A stretch of 20,454 bases of DNA from Herminiimonas sp. (lineage in GTDB: Bacteria; Pseudomonadota; Gammaproteobacteria; Burkholderiales; Burkholderiaceae). Position numbers and translations under genes: made by a program. The DNA is taken from positions 1 to 20,454 of the forward strand of contig JACMQD010000038.1 in the NCBI GenBank assembly GCA_014377155.1, given 5' to 3'. Under the pieces are notes generated by a model, which was not told the DNA's origin, did no database searches, and saw nothing but the letters and a program-made list of their open reading frames with translations. Of this stretch, positions 7,701 through 15,625 are shown piece after piece. Position 1 is the first letter of the stretch; each line of letters opens with the position of its first letter.

Positions 7701-8673
7701 CGAAGCCGGCAAGACGGGCATACAGTTGCGCGTCGGAGGCCGTCACACCAAGCTTGCTCAAGACGGCTTGATGGAAGACCGGCGCGTCGGCAAGCACGCG
7801 GTTCGTCAGCTCCCTATCCTGGTAGCGGTCGGCCAGTCGCATGCACGCTGCGCGCGAATCACCGACGCCAATCAGCAGATCGAAGCTTGCCGCCGCACAG
7901 GGATCGAGTGCGATGCGGTAGCGAATTGCCGCCACCGGATCGAGCACGGGGCCGGCGCTATCCGACAAGGCCGCACCGTCCTGCAAGGCTTGCGGATCGG
8001 CCACGGTATGCCCGCGCCCGATGAACCGCAAGCGGTCCGTCTCGTAAGAGGCTTGTCCCGTTACAGGCTGGTGCGCGACCAGCATATGAAGTATCCATGG
8101 CGTCGGATCGTCTGGCGCGCGCGCGCGGCGCGTACCCAAGATCGCGTGATGTCCAGGAACGATTTCAGTTTCGACAAACAGCTTGTTGAATGCCGGGTGC
8201 GCCGCATCCACCGCAGGCATGGCGAGCACAATTTCCAGATAGCTCGTTATATCGATAATCCTGCGTTCGCCCGAACAGTTTGTAATGCGCATGCGGCGCA
8301 CCTCAATCTGATCTTCTGTCGCGACGGCGATTTCGGTTCGCGTTTCGATCTCATGGTCGCGCCGCCGGAATACCGCACGCCCCTCGGAAAACACTGCTTC
8401 GTAGAAATCCGCACGTTGGCGGGTTGGCTGAAAGGCAGTTGACCATGTGTCACCGCTTCCGGCGTCTCGAAGGTAGAAGAATACGCCCCAATCGTCGCAG
8501 ACCGTATCGTCGCTCCAGCGTGTCAGCGAGAGGTGTTCCGAGCGGCTATAGCCGCCGCCTGCGCTTGTGACCATCACATGGTAACTACCGTTCGACAAAA
8601 GCTGCACTTCCGGTTCAGGCGAATCCGGACTGTCGAAAATACGTAGGGGCACTGGATGGGTATCAGCTGTCAC
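4750..8673 (-). CDS. GH94-type protein, NdvB C-terminal-like (putative beta-glucan phosphorylase)
   Basis: The 1307-residue protein belongs to glycosyl hydrolase family 94 (old name: glycosyltransferase 36). Start is GTG 8673, with AAAGG eight bases upstream, overlapping the preceding frame's stop as GTGA. Two related beta-sandwich units are visible. The first begins NGSYHVMVTSAGGGYSR (about residue 27) and the second is around SESGSANTWSENAHEFRLTP (about 540). Both continue with a W-S-D/N-D-x-V then YxRD pattern. The C-terminal (alpha/alpha)6 barrel starts near residue 830 (FGFRDQLQDAMAL). It carries GVRTHCSDDYLWLP, GSGDWNDGMN with Asp979 and Asp982 (the family's catalytic-acid region), and GGWTWYTGSAGW near the end. 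This is the arrangement of the C-terminal part of cyclic beta-1,2-glucan synthase NdvB and of 1,2-beta-oligoglucan phosphorylases. The GT84 membrane synthase domain is absent, so a cytoplasmic phosphorylase yielding glucose-1-phosphate is the best inference. Linkage specificity is not provable here. Confidence 0.88.
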   Translation of the reverse strand: MTADTHPVPLRIFDSPDSPEPEVQLLSNGSYHVMVTSAGGGYSRSEHLSLTRWSDDTVCDDWGVFFYLRDAGSGDTWSTAFQPTRQRADFYEAVFSEGRAVFRRRDHEIETRTEIAVATEDQIEVRRMRITNCSGERRIIDITSYLEIVLAMPAVDAAHPAFNKLFVETEIVPGHHAILGTRRARAPDDPTPWILHMLVAHQPVTGQASYETDRLRFIGRGHTVADPQALQDGAALSDSAGPVLDPVAAIRYRIALDPCAAASFDLLIGVGDSRAACMRLADRYQDRELTNRVLADAPVFHQAVLSKLGVTASDAQLYARLAGFVLYPDPTLRAAPDVLAENLRGQSGLWAYAISGELPIVLLTMTDAANIDLLRQMVQAHAYWRSHGLAVELVILSDVGNAHHPALHEYITKLIGAGNNGSELDQPAGIFLVSGDKIDRGGRILLETVARVVLRDVDGLLEAQFERRVTAPTSVPVLPPVNRPIPAPRDAIEQAARGALFNNGLGGFTPDGREYVITIKPGQMTPAPWVNVLANPGFGTIISESGSANTWSENAHEFRLTPWSNDPVSDSNTEAYYVRDEESGHFWSPTVLPTGGATPYVTRHGFGYSIFEHAEEGIASSLSVFVAIDAPIKFAVLSLHNRSGRARRLSVTGYVEWVLGDERTKTKMHVSTVLDADSGALFARNPYNTDFAGRTAFFDVDELADCSYCGDRGEFLGRNGSLRNPAAMSRLRLSDTVGAALDPCAAIRVPCELEDGEARDIVFRLGAEYDIDGARALVRRSRGHDAASDALVKVKAYWRHTLGAVQVTTPDRSLDILLNGWLVYQVLTCRMWARNAFYQSSGAFGFRDQLQDAMALVHAAPELVRAHLLLSASRQFPEGDVQHWWHPPLGRGVRTHCSDDYLWLPLATCRYVLTTGDTGVLDEVVHFIEGNAPKAGEESCYELPTQSAQSDDLYQHCVRAIEHGLRFGVHDLPLMGSGDWNDGMNLVGAGGKGESVWLGFFLYTVLMQFSALALRRNDAAFATRCLSEATQLQVAIERSSWDGEWYRRAWFDDGSLLGSADNAECRIDSIAQSWSVLSGAGEPQHARQAMDALDTLLVRPDAALIQLLDPPFDKSEPNPGYIKGYLPGVRENGGQYTHAAVWAGMAFAALGDAERAWKLFTMIDPIRHTDSVDKIARYKTEPYVFASDVYSFAPHIGRGGWTWYTGSAGWMVQFTLESLLGLQLETDKLHFFPCVPADWKSFEVDYRYRDTAYHITVMLIEEVDGNAMLTVDGIAQSGAAISLVNDRHKHAVTLRIPTATIEKRNSK

Positions 8674-9030
8674 GGATATTGCCTTTGATGACGCAGGTTA
8701 AGACCCGCGTAATGCTCAAGGAAACGAACGATTGATTCGATTGCCTGTCGCCACGATTCGTTCGTGAGATGCAGGGCATAATGACTGGGAGGAAGTTTCA
8801 ACGTACTCCGAACATCCAAGGCCCTCTGTGCGCTAACGCACGTAGCAGTAACATGCGTCGAAACGTTCTCCGATCGTGTTGTGGCCACCATAGTGCCGCA
8901 CAAGGCCACGCCGGAGTCCGGGCTGCGTAGGGCAATCGCGGATATCGAGTCGCTTATCGGCATGGATGAGTAGCTCGCAAACAATGGCCTTTTCGGCTTG
9001 ATCGAAAGGCGTTGCAAGGATTTGCCGCAT
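8670..9030 (-). pseudogene. Small unknown gene with a one-base frameshift
   Basis: The first minus-strand frame runs from ATG 9030 to a stop at 8833 and begins [23 protein letters not shown]'s first 15-20 residues, ending ERFDACYCYVR. A second frame picks up at once with AQRALDVRSTLKLPPSHYALH and ends RFLEHYAGLNLRHQRQYP at 8670. Removing a single T near 8835 joins them as CYCYVR-S-AQRALDV, giving a smooth protein of about 119 residues. The second frame's stop overlaps the GH94 start as GTGA, the arrangement of translationally coupled genes, which supports its reality. A possible ribosome site (AGGGAAG) precedes ATG 9030. I do not recognise the family. The frameshift is either a true lesion or a sequencing error. 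Confidence 0.5.
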
Positions 9031-9031
9031 G
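9028..9031. other. Shared CATG: start codons of two divergent genes
   Basis: The palindrome CATG contains the plus-strand ATG of the transketolase remnant (9029) and the minus-strand ATG of the small frameshifted gene (9030). Each would have its ribosome site inside the other's 5' coding sequence: AAGGA at 9016-9020 for transketolase, and AGGGAAG on the other strand at about 9036-9042. Confidence 0.4.
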
Positions 9032-9590
9032 AATGCTTCCCTTTCCCCTCCCGTGCTCGACGCGCTGTGTATCAACACGCTGCGCTTTCTGGCGGTCGAT
9101 GCGGTGCAGAATGCCAACAGCGGCCATCCCGGGTTGCCGCTGACGTATTCACGCACGACAGCATTGCGCTCGGCGGGGACGGTGCGACCCATCAACCGGT
9201 CGAGCAACTTGCCAGTCTGCGCGCGGTCCCGCGCTTGATCGTGATTCGCCCGGCCGATGCCAACGAAACGGCGGTCGCCTGACGCGTCGCGGCACAAAAG
9301 CAACTGCTGGCGCAGGATATTCAGGCCCGCATCGTTTCCCTACCGAGCTGGGAGCTGTCCTACCAGCAGACGCAGGCATACCGCGATGCAGTCTTGCCGC
9401 CGGCGCTACGTGTCAGGCTCGCGGTCGAGGCCGGTGTGGCGCAGGGCTCGCACCGTATGCAGGAGACCGCGGCGATGTGCTCGCAGTCGAGCGTTTCGGT
9501 GCTTTGGCAACAGGTGACGTGGTGATGCGTGAATATGGATTTACCGTTGAAAATGTTTGTCTGTGCGCGATGGCGTTACTTCACAGATAG
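9029..9590 (+). pseudogene. tkt: Transketolase remnant with large internal deletions
   Basis: Transketolase moves two-carbon units between sugar phosphates with thiamine diphosphate. ATG 9029, with AAGGA eight bases before it, opens a normal N-terminus: [20 protein letters not shown], then GHPGLPL. At about 9143 the sequence jumps in another frame to the middle of the enzyme: [20 protein letters not shown], then [20 protein letters not shown]. The expected AVAWRVA reads AVA-stop-RVA at 9280-9282 (TGG to TGA). A second deletion follows, then ARIVSLPSWELSYQQTQAYR and AVEAGVAQGSHR. A frameshift near 9460-9480 leads into ERFGALATGDVVMREYGFTV and a stop at 9588-9590. Only about 560 of roughly 2000 expected bases remain, and the thiamine-binding core is gone. 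It sits head-on against the minus-strand cluster, leaving three bases before the glucanase gene end. Confidence 0.9.
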
Positions 9591-9593
9591 TGA

Positions 9594-10895
9594 TCATTTC
9601 AGCCAGCCCCCGGTAAAATCCGCGCGCCGCAATCCGTCTTCGATGTAGGGACAGTCCCGCATGAGCCGCCATGGCAATCCGCTCCGATAATTCTCGACCA
9701 TCAGGATGATCGGCCCCTGATTGATGCCGAAATGCCAGCGCGAGACCCAGCCGTTTGCGTTACGTTTTTTGCTCGGGTACGTGGCGTTGTAGGTCGCCTT
9801 GAAACCATACGGATGGTCTTCTTTCAAATCGAGCTGGTAGATAAAATAGTCGATCGTCGGCATCACGATCTCCGGTGCGAACGGCAACGAAGCCACCACC
9901 GCCCAGGGCGCAACAGTGCCGTCGTCTGGCCCGTGAGGCACGCCGCGCGCCACGTAATCAAAAAATTGACGCTTGACGCCGTCAATCTCAAGAATGACCG
10001 GGCCGGGGCCGTCGCACGCGGTGATGCCCCAGCAACAGTCGCAATAGCCCGCAAAGCCGTTTGGATTATCGATCGCGTAACGTTGCTGGACTTGCGTTGC
10101 GCGGCGGCTATTCTCGAAGTAGTCAATGCCTTTGTTGCGCATGAATTCGTCCTGGATGCCACGAAAATCGACCCAGATATGCGAAAGCTGATGAGTGAAC
10201 AACGAACCGGAGTAGAGATAGTCGATACCGTAACTGTGGTCCCATCGATAAGCCGATGCCCACGCGTCGTAGCTGCTTGATGGCAACGGATGCGACGGCG
10301 AACCGAGTCCGAGGATGTACACCAACAGCGCCTCGTCGTACCCCTTCCAGCGATAGGGCAGAAAGCCGCTTTCGGGCGTCCAACCGAGAGACACTGCTGC
10401 GCCGTCCGCCTGCGCCCATTGCCAATCCGCGCGCAGATAGAGCGCGTCGGCCAGCGAGCATATCTCTTTCTCGTCTGCGGTGGCCGAATCGAAATACCGG
10501 GCCGCCGTCAACGCGCCCGCAAGCAAAAAGGCACTGTCGATGGTCGATAGTTCGCAATCCCAGGCACGCCGGCCGGTTTGCATATCGAGAAAGTGATAGT
10601 AGAACCCGCGGTATCCGGTGGCGTCGGCCTCCGGACCCTGCGGACTGTTCCAGAAAAATCGCAGCGTCGTCAACACACGCTCGACGGCAGCCGCACGCGA
10701 GATGAAACCGCGCTCGACCGCAACCGGGTACGCCGTCAGCGCCAGGCCCACTGCGGCGATGCTGGCGGGCCAGTGGGGCGCGTTCTTGTCGATTACCAGA
10801 CCGTTCGCCGGGTTGGTTTCATGTATGAAATAGCTGAAGGACTCCTGCTGGAGCATGTTCAACTCGGCTTCGGTCGTCATCCTTTTTTTTCGCAC
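9594..10895 (-). CDS. Glycoamylase-family glucanase (GH144/GH189-like)
   Basis: The 433-residue protein belongs to the glycoamylase family (PF10091), which includes endo-beta-1,2-glucanases (GH144) and the middle transglycosylation domain of cyclic beta-1,2-glucan synthase (GH189). Family stretches visible include QQESFSYFIHETNPANGLV (about residue 15), GYRGFYYHFLDMQTGRRAWD (about 94), CELSTIDSAFLLAGALTAARY, DHSYGIDYLYSGSLFTHQLSH with GIQDEFMRNKGIDYF after it, GITACDGPGP, APWAVVASLPFAPEI and WHFGINQGPIILMVENYRSG. There is no signal peptide, so as read the enzyme would stay in the cytoplasm, where it could act on imported or stored oligosaccharides. The start is uncertain: GTG 10895 is the longest, while a later ATG lies immediately behind AAAAGG, too close to be used. 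It lies 41 bases after the pgm stop in the same direction. Hydrolase versus transglycosylase activity cannot be decided from the sequence. Confidence 0.82.
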   Translation of the reverse strand: MRKKRMTTEAELNMLQQESFSYFIHETNPANGLVIDKNAPHWPASIAAVGLALTAYPVAVERGFISRAAAVERVLTTLRFFWNSPQGPEADATGYRGFYYHFLDMQTGRRAWDCELSTIDSAFLLAGALTAARYFDSATADEKEICSLADALYLRADWQWAQADGAAVSLGWTPESGFLPYRWKGYDEALLVYILGLGSPSHPLPSSSYDAWASAYRWDHSYGIDYLYSGSLFTHQLSHIWVDFRGIQDEFMRNKGIDYFENSRRATQVQQRYAIDNPNGFAGYCDCCWGITACDGPGPVILEIDGVKRQFFDYVARGVPHGPDDGTVAPWAVVASLPFAPEIVMPTIDYFIYQLDLKEDHPYGFKATYNATYPSKKRNANGWVSRWHFGINQGPIILMVENYRSGLPWRLMRDCPYIEDGLRRADFTGGWLK

Positions 10896-10936
10896 GTCGA
10901 TTTCCGAATTAAAAATGCAAATGGTTCAGCTTGCGG

Positions 10937-12594
10937 TTACCGGTTGTCCTTTCCCGCAGCAAGCGCGGCATCAACCATCGCTTGCGCTTCTTTCACGATC
11001 AGGCGCAAATGATCTTCCCCACGGAAGCTCTCGGCATAAATTTTGTAGATGTCCTCCGTTCCGGATGGACGCGCGGCGAACCATCCGCCTTCGGCGCTAA
11101 CCTTCACGCCACCGATCGCGGCATCGTTGCCAGGCGCTTTGGTGAGAATGCTCTGAATTTTTTCGCCAGCGAGGTCGGTACTTTGTACTTGTTGTAGCGA
11201 GAGATTCGATAACATTTTCTTCTACGCCGGTGTGGCGGGCACCTCGATCCGGTCCGCGACGGGGTCGCCAAGGTCGCGCGCAAGTCTTCTGTATATTTCT
11301 CCCGGATCGCGTCCGGTGCGCGCGGTCATTTCCGCAGCAAGGAGCGCCGGTACCAGGCCATCCTTGTCGGTGGTCCAAACAGAACCGTCCAAGCGCAGAA
11401 AGGATGCGCCGGCACTTTCTTCGCCGCCAAAACCGAGTGATCCGTCGCACAAGCCAGCGGAAAACCACTTGAAGCCAACTGGCACCTCAACCAGTCGTCG
11501 ACCCAGTCGCGCGCATACGCGATCGATCATCTGGCTGCTGACAACGGTTTTTCCTACGGCGGCGTGTTCGGGCCAGTGCGGCCGGTGCGAAAACAGATAG
11601 TCGATTGCAACCGACAGGTAGTGATTCGGCGGAATCAACCCGGAACCGGCTGTCACGATGGCATGCCGATCGTGGTCCGTGTCGCACGCAAAGGCAATAT
11701 GGTATTGGTCCTTCAGACCAATCAAACGTGCCATTGCATAAGGCGATGATGGGTCCATGCGGATGCGGCCATCCCAATCGACGGTCATGAAACGGAAGGT
11801 TGGATCGACTTCATCGCTGATCACGGTCAGATTGAAATCGTAGCGCTCGCTTATGCGCGCCCAGTAATGCACACCCGCGCCGCCGAGCGGGTCCACGCCG
11901 AGACGGAGGCGCGCACCGCGAATGACCGCCATGTCGATCACCTGACCGAGTTCGTTGACATAGTTGTTCAGATAATCGTAGCGGTGGGTCGTAGCGGCGC
12001 GCAGCGCCGTCTCGACCGAGATTCGTTTGACGCCATTGAGGGCATTGTGAAGATACCCGTTGGCTGTTGACTCGATCCAGTCCGTCACATCCGTATCCGC
12101 GGGGCCGCCGTTGGGCGGGTTGTACTTGAATCCGCCATTGTCCGGTGGATTGTGCGACGGCGTGATAACGATGCCATCGGCCATGCCTGCGGTGCGTCCG
12201 CGGTTATAGGCCAGGATCGCCAGCGAGATCGCGGGCGTCGGCGTATATTCGCCGCGCTCTGCCAACATGACCTCGACACCATTGGCAGCGAGCACTTCGA
12301 GTGCGCTGGCACAGGCCGGTTCCGACAGTGCGTGCGTATCGATTCCAAGGTACAAGGGGCCGTTGATGCCCTGGCTGGCGCGGTAGTCGCAGATGGCCTG
12401 ACTGATGGCGAGCACGTGCCATTCATTAAAGCTGGTGTCAAACGAAGAGCCTCGATGACCCGAGGTCCCGAACGCCACGCGTTGTCCTGGTACAGTTGGA
12501 TCGGGCCGCTCCGTGTAATACGCGGTGATCACCTGGGTACGTTGACCAGCATCGATGTCGGGGCCGGTTTGCCGGCCAACGGACTAATTTCCAT
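10937..12594 (-). pseudogene. pgm: Phosphoglucomutase with one frameshift and one in-frame stop
   Basis: This enzyme interconverts glucose-1- and glucose-6-phosphate. The true start is ATG 12594, behind GAGAGGGA and overlapping the end of pgi by 11 bases; it reads [20 protein letters not shown], then R. One base is then missing: the frame stops at TGA (CCCAGGTGATC) where the family has a leucine before [11 protein letters not shown]. The following GTG at 12532 opens a 436-codon frame with [11 protein letters not shown], the phosphoserine loop [12 protein letters not shown] (serine codon at about 12156), the metal loop CDTDHDRHA and GGEESAG. TAG at 11222-11224 interrupts PATPA-stop-KKMLSNLS where a glutamine codon (CAG) is expected. 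The same frame continues, and from ATG 11215 it encodes 92 residues with the phosphate-binding RPSGTEDIYKIYAESF. Total length is normal (about 550 codons). It may be a pseudogene, a split enzyme remade by reinitiation, or two sequencing errors. Confidence 0.9.
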
Positions 12595-14221
12595 GTGGTT
12601 GTCCCTCTCGGACACTAAGGTAGCGCCGGATCAATGCATTGGTCGAGCTGTCGTGTTTCAACGTTGCGTCGTCGGGGCTTTCCAGCTCGGGAATGATGCG
12701 CTGTGCCAGGTCCTTGCCGAGTTCAACTCCCCACTGATCGAAGGAGTCAATCTGCCAGATCACGCCTTGAGTGAAGACACTGTGCTCGTACAGCGCGACC
12801 AGTTGCCCCAGCGTTTCCGGGCTCAGACGTTCCGCGAGTAGGGTGTTGGTCGGGCGGTTGCCTTCGCACATGCGATGCGGCGCCAGCCAGTCGGGTGTAC
12901 CTTCGGCCGTGACATGTTCCTTTGTTTTTCCGAACGCCAGCGCTTCGGTCTGAGCGAACAGATTGGCCATCAACAAATCATGATGGCGGCTCAATGGATT
13001 GAGCGGCTGGCAAAAGCCGATAAAATCGCAGGGCACAAGTCGCGTTCCCTGATGGATGAGCTGATAGAACGAATGCTGGCCCTTGGTGCCTGGCTCGCCC
13101 CAGTAAATCGGCCCGGTTGCCACATCAACCGGATCGCCTTCGAGCGTAACATGCTTGCCGTTGCTTTCCATCGTCAGTTGTTGCAGATAGGCCGGAAAGC
13201 GCTTGAGGTAATGCTCGTACGGCAGCACGGCGACCGTCTCGGCACCCAGGAAGTTATTGTTCCAGAGCGCCAGCAAGCCCATCAACACCGGCAGATTCCG
13301 TTCAAACGGCGCACTGCGAAAATGCGTATCCATCGCATGAAAACCGGCCAGCATCGCGCGAAAATTTTCGGCGCCGATGGCGAGCATGGTGGACAGGCCG
13401 ATTGCGGAATCCATCGAATAGCGGCCGCCGACCCAATCCCAGAAAACGAACATGTTGGCAGGGTCGATGCCGAATTCGGCCACACCTTCAGCGTTGGTCG
13501 ATACGGCGACGAAATGCCGTTGAACCGCCTGTTCGTCTTTAAGCTTATGCAAACACCAAGCGCGGGCAGAGCGTGCGTTGGTAAGCGTTTCGAGCGTCGA
13601 AAACGTCTTGGAACAAATGATGAATAGCGTTTCTTCCGGATCAAGATCCTGGGTCGCCTCCTCAAAGTCAGTGCCATCGACGTTGGAAATAAAGCGGAAG
13701 CGCATGTCGCGTCGACTGTAGTGCCGTAGCGCCTCATACGCCATGACCGGGCCGAGGTCGGAACCACCGATGCCGACATTGATGACATTGCGTATCGCCC
13801 GGCCGGTGTGGCCAAGCCAGGTTCCGTCACGTACGCTGTCGCAGAAGGCCGCCATGTGATCAAGGACCGCATGTACCTGCGGCACGACGTCGACACCGTC
13901 GGTCTCGATTCGCTCACCCGCCGGCGCCCGCAGCGCTACATGAAGTACGGCGCGCTGCTCGCTCACATTGATCTTGCGGCCGCTGAACATCGCGTCGATG
14001 TGCGCTTCCAAACCGCATTCGCCCGCCAACTGCAGCAGCAGCTTGATCGTCTCTTCTGTTACGCGATTCTTCGAATAGTCGAGATACAGGCCGGCGCCTT
14101 CCGCGTTGAATCGGTCACCGCGATGCGGATCGTTGGCAAATATTTCCCGCAAGTGCAGATCGCGAATCTGCCGGTGATGCGCCGCAAGCGCCTGCCAAGC
14201 AGGACGGGCGGAAAGTTGCAT
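12584..14221 (-). CDS. pgi: Glucose-6-phosphate isomerase
   Basis: The cytoplasmic enzyme interconverts glucose-6- and fructose-6-phosphate. It has 545 residues from ATG 14221, the expected length. It carries [13 protein letters not shown], the phosphosugar loop [14 protein letters not shown], the signature [16 protein letters not shown] (about residues 262-277), MESNGKHV with the catalytic glutamate (about 350), [16 protein letters not shown] with the active-site histidine (about 380), and the C-terminal [14 protein letters not shown] with the conserved lysine (about 505). No catalytic residue appears lost. The start is not certain. Upstream in-frame alternatives are GTG 14290 and a TTG overlapping the transaldolase stop (TTGA) with AGGTGG before it. 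ATG 14221 has only a weak ribosome site, but its protein starts where the family usually starts. It lies 23 bases after tal and overlaps pgm by 11 bases, so the three are probably one transcript. Confidence 0.95.
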   Translation of the reverse strand: MQLSARPAWQALAAHHRQIRDLHLREIFANDPHRGDRFNAEGAGLYLDYSKNRVTEETIKLLLQLAGECGLEAHIDAMFSGRKINVSEQRAVLHVALRAPAGERIETDGVDVVPQVHAVLDHMAAFCDSVRDGTWLGHTGRAIRNVINVGIGGSDLGPVMAYEALRHYSRRDMRFRFISNVDGTDFEEATQDLDPEETLFIICSKTFSTLETLTNARSARAWCLHKLKDEQAVQRHFVAVSTNAEGVAEFGIDPANMFVFWDWVGGRYSMDSAIGLSTMLAIGAENFRAMLAGFHAMDTHFRSAPFERNLPVLMGLLALWNNNFLGAETVAVLPYEHYLKRFPAYLQQLTMESNGKHVTLEGDPVDVATGPIYWGEPGTKGQHSFYQLIHQGTRLVPCDFIGFCQPLNPLSRHHDLLMANLFAQTEALAFGKTKEHVTAEGTPDWLAPHRMCEGNRPTNTLLAERLSPETLGQLVALYEHSVFTQGVIWQIDSFDQWGVELGKDLAQRIIPELESPDDATLKHDSSTNALIRRYLSVREGQPHGN

Positions 14222-14244
14222 GCGTGGCGTTGATGTTGTGCCGC

Positions 14245-15348
14245 TCAAGATCGTTCGCCACCTGAACCGGTTTTGACAGCACTCTCGCACTTGCTTGCAA
14301 TGAGCGCCATCAAATTGCTCCAGGACTTGCTGAAGGATTCCGCTCCCTCACGTTGCAACTGCTTGGCCAGCGCTGTCTCGTCCACGCCGGCCTGCGCAAA
14401 AGCCGCAAGCACCTTTTCCGCATCGCCGCCCTGCGCCGGGATGCTACCGTTCACTTTGCCGTGATCGGCGAATGCCAGCAATGTCTTCTCGGGGATGGTG
14501 TTAATCGTGTCAGGTGCCGCAAGCGCTTGAAGATAGAGCGTATCGGATGCCGCAGGGTCCTTGGTTCCAGTGCTGGCCCAAAGCAGGCGCTGCTCGCGAG
14601 CACCGGCGTCCATGAGTTTGTGCCAGCGCGTCGATACCAGCAATTCACGATAGGCGCAGTAGGTGCGTTCTGCGATGGCGATGCCCAGACGATTGGCAAG
14701 ATCGGTGGGAACCTTGTCCTTGACCGCCACATCCCACCGGCTGACAAAAATCGACGCGACCGAACCGACATTGGGATCGAGACCCGCCGCGATGCGCCTT
14801 TCGATACCGCGCATATACGCATCGGCTGCAGCAAGGTATTGTTCGCGGGAAAATAACAGGGTGACGTTGACCGCAATACCCGCGAAAATCGATTCTTCGA
14901 TTGCGGTCAGGCCGGCAGGCGTCCCCGGAATCTTGATCAACAGATTTTCGCGCTGGGCGCGTGCATGCAGTTTCGCTGCTTCGCGTACGGTGCCAGCGGC
15001 GTCATTTGCCAGCAACGGTGACACTTCCAGAGAAACCCAGCCGTCTACACCAGCGCTTGCCTCATGAATCGGGTGAAACAGATCGGCAGCTTTGGTCAGG
15101 TCTTCAAGCGCCAGGTCGAAAAACAAAGCTTCACCTGATTTTCCGCTGGATGATTTTTGGTGAATCGCATCATCGTATGAGTTCGTATCGCGAATTGCGT
15201 GTTCGAAAATCGTCGGATTCGACGTAAGCCCGGTGACGGCGAACTCATTCACGTAGCGCTGCAAGGTGCCGCTTGCCAACAATTCGCGCGTGATGTTGTC
15301 GAGCCACAGACTTTGACCCAATTGATGAAGATCTTGTGCTGCATTCAT
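14245..15348 (-). CDS. tal: Transaldolase, ~370-residue type
   Basis: Transaldolase moves a dihydroxyacetone unit between sugar phosphates in the non-oxidative pentose phosphate pathway. It has 367 residues from ATG 15348, chosen because AGAGGA lies eight bases before it; the frame is open further upstream but that part is unlike the family. Visible family features are [10 protein letters not shown] with Asp17, [12 protein letters not shown] (residues 38-49), [10 protein letters not shown] (102-111) and [10 protein letters not shown] with the Schiff-base lysine at 139. Later stretches are [33 protein letters not shown] and [10 protein letters not shown]. This length and pattern match the mycobacterial/cyanobacterial-type transaldolase rather than the ~317-residue E. 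coli TalB. It is the first gene of the minus-strand cluster. No obvious promoter was identified in the 277 bases between it and mlaC. Confidence 0.95.
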   Translation of the reverse strand: MNAAQDLHQLGQSLWLDNITRELLASGTLQRYVNEFAVTGLTSNPTIFEHAIRDTNSYDDAIHQKSSSGKSGEALFFDLALEDLTKAADLFHPIHEASAGVDGWVSLEVSPLLANDAAGTVREAAKLHARAQRENLLIKIPGTPAGLTAIEESIFAGIAVNVTLLFSREQYLAAADAYMRGIERRIAAGLDPNVGSVASIFVSRWDVAVKDKVPTDLANRLGIAIAERTYCAYRELLVSTRWHKLMDAGAREQRLLWASTGTKDPAASDTLYLQALAAPDTINTIPEKTLLAFADHGKVNGSIPAQGGDAEKVLAAFAQAGVDETALAKQLQREGAESFSKSWSNLMALIASKCESAVKTGSGGERS

Positions 15349-15601
15349 GACGATGTCCTCTGCAAATTCTGTAGTCCCTCGGCGGCACCCTGCAGTGCCG
15401 CGCGTCCATTTCAACTCTCCAAGCCTGTGCCGGCTTGTAACATTTCAATGTAGGGCGAACAAGCTTCGCTGTCAGTGCGCTGGCGAACAGATCATCGAGG
15501 GGAGGGCGCTATGAGTGCGCTATTCAACGCGAAATAGATGTGCTTGCGCATTGTCAGTGCGACTTGAAGTTCTGGGCATCAAGTCTTACCCGAAAAGCGC
15601 A

Positions 15602-15625
15602 CCGCTTAGCGGCCTAAGCCGCCCG
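15602..15625 (-). terminator. GC-rich hairpin just after mlaC, probable terminator
   Basis: Immediately after the mlaC stop the minus strand reads GCGGC-TTAG-GCCGC, a perfect five-pair stem. Overlapping it is the alternative GCTTAG-gccg-CTAAGC (15604-15619). A short T tract (GCGCTTTTC) follows a few bases later. The position right behind the gene fits an intrinsic terminator, though the T-run is short. The rest of the 15349-15601 stretch shows no gene that I can support. Confidence 0.5.

Noticed and set aside
4750..8673. Full cyclic beta-1,2-glucan synthase NdvB
   Set aside because: The protein has only the GH94-like portion. The GT84 membrane synthase part and the glycoamylase part are not in this reading frame.
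12875..13627. A 250-codon plus-strand frame inside pgi
   Set aside because: It is antisense to an intact isomerase with all catalytic motifs.
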